DNA of 15,773 nucleotides. Origin: Methylococcaceae bacterium (GTDB taxonomy: Bacteria; Pseudomonadota; Gammaproteobacteria; Methylococcales; Methylococcaceae). The position numbers and the translations under genes are program-made. This document shows positions 15,019-15,773 of this stretch, one piece after another. How positions within the stretch are numbered: the first letter of the stretch is position 1; each line of letters opens with the position of its first letter. The notes beneath the pieces are model-generated. The model did not search any database and was not told the origin of the DNA. It saw only the letters and a list, made by a program, of their open reading frames with translations. The stretch is from assembly GCA_012026715.1 (NCBI GenBank), contig VEPB01000013.1, positions 1-15,773 on the forward strand. The letters run 5' to 3'.

Positions 15019-15053
15019 CGCCCATGGCACGGGTCGCGCCATGGGCGTTTTTT
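15019..15053 (+). terminator. Intrinsic terminator after hsp20
   Basis: CGCCCATGGC (15019-15028) and GCCATGGGCG (15038-15047) form a perfect 10-bp stem with a nine-base loop, followed immediately by six T residues (15048-15053). It is oriented to end plus-strand transcription coming from hsp20. Confidence 0.93.
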
Positions 15054-15102
15054 ATGAGCGCCGCCAACCTTCACAACGCGCCAATCACCCGAGAGCAATG
15101 CC

Positions 15103-15773
15103 ATGAGCCCGGAACCCGGACCGTTTTTGCCGCGTCGACTGCTGTTCATGCTGGGCCTGACCCTATGGCTGGTGCTGAGCATCAAGCTGGAGATCATCGC
15201 GCTCACCTTCGCCAAGCTGGGGCTGGACCCTGGCTCCGCGCTGACCCTGCTGATGACTTCGCTGTTCGGCAGCGCCATCAACCTGCCGCTGTTCACGATC
15301 CGCACATCCGCCCCACCTGAGGCCGTCGAACCGGCCTACCGGGAACTGGTGCCGCCACCCGCCCATCTTTTTTCGGGTCAGACCCGGGTTGCCGTCAACG
15401 TCGGGGGTTGCCTGGTGCCGTTGTTCTTTTCCTGGTTCCTGCTGCAGCATAACGCCATCGCCAGCAGCACGCTGATTCTGGCCGTCGCCGTGGTCGCCGC
15501 CGTCAGCTATGGACTCAGCCGCCCCATCGCCGGACTGGGCATCGCCATGCCCATCCTGGTGGCGCCCATCACCGCAGCGCTGGCCGCCATCGTGCTGGGC
15601 GGCGAACAGCGGGCGGCCCTGGCTTACATCGCCGGATCGCTGGGGGTGCTGATCGGTGCCGATCTGTTACGGCTCAAGGACATCCGCCATCTGGGCGCGC
15701 CGCTGGCCTCCATCGGCGGCGCCGGCACCTTCGACGGCATTTTCATGACCGGGTTGGTGGCGGTGTTGTTGAC
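15103..15773 (+). CDS. DUF1614 family membrane protein (5' part; runs off the window)
   Basis: The first 223 codons are present with no stop. The product has about seven hydrophobic segments, beginning FMLGLTLWLVLSI near residue 15, and contains GGAGTFDGIF near the window edge, a strong signature of DUF1614 proteins. These integral membrane proteins occur in bacteria and archaea and have no established function. A GAGAG ribosome site (15091-15095) precedes ATG 15103 by 7 bases. An earlier ATG at 15098 opens only a two-codon frame whose TGA overlaps this ATG. The gene begins 50 bases after the hsp20 terminator T-run, and the short gap shows no clear promoter. Confidence 0.85.
   Translation, partial: MSPEPGPFLPRRLLFMLGLTLWLVLSIKLEIIALTFAKLGLDPGSALTLLMTSLFGSAINLPLFTIRTSAPPEAVEPAYRELVPPPAHLFSGQTRVAVNVGGCLVPLFFSWFLLQHNAIASSTLILAVAVVAAVSYGLSRPIAGLGIAMPILVAPITAALAAIVLGGEQRAALAYIAGSLGVLIGADLLRLKDIRHLGAPLASIGGAGTFDGIFMTGLVAVLL

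Overview
The window looks like ordinary chromosome of a GC-rich gammaproteobacterium. PilM sits divergently from PBP1a, there is an Rsd/AlgQ-type anti-sigma factor, and cytochrome c maturation is system I (Ccm). A free-living, cytochrome-rich lineage such as the Methylococcales would fit, but that placement is inference from gene content. I see no tRNA, rRNA, CRISPR array, transposase, integrase or prophage gene. Base and codon use looks even throughout.

Layout, left to right. (1) 1-412, minus: 5' end of pilM, facing away from mrcA (701-3202, plus; PBP1a). The mrcA gene is followed after 4 bp by a conserved hypothetical gene (3207-3806). (2) 3815-10400, minus: a long transcription unit read as ccmD-ccmE-ccmF-ccmG-ccmH-ccmI-ampG. 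Gene ends overlap as ATGA or lie within a few bases, except at the ccmF/ccmG junction, which carries a strong hairpin. The final gene, ampG, is a muropeptide permease, so heme delivery to periplasmic cytochromes and cell-wall recycling appear to share a transcript. CcmA, CcmB and CcmC are not encoded next to ccmD and must lie elsewhere if present. (3) 10582-11607, minus: rsd followed by a zinc-ribbon Nudix hydrolase gene. (4) 11762-14370, plus: purD, an alkB-like dioxygenase gene, a 61-residue zinc-ribbon protein and a second Nudix hydrolase, each within a few bases of the next or overlapping it. (5) 14445-14945, plus: an Hsp20 gene with a structured 3' region ending in a textbook terminator. 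(6) 15103 to the edge: 5' part of a DUF1614 membrane protein gene.

How the genes work together. The ccm block builds c-type cytochromes: CcmE carries heme, CcmF with CcmH and CcmI forms the ligation complex, and CcmG and CcmH handle the cysteine thiols of the apocytochrome. PBP1a makes peptidoglycan and AmpG recovers its breakdown products. PurD makes glycinamide ribonucleotide, and the genes after it look like nucleic-acid repair and nucleotide clean-up.

The most unusual feature is CcmI, whose C-terminal periplasmic domain is present twice in tandem, about 70% identical by hand count. The coupled alkB/zinc-ribbon/Nudix trio is the best place to look for an uncharacterised function. I did not find convincing evidence of a wholly new system.
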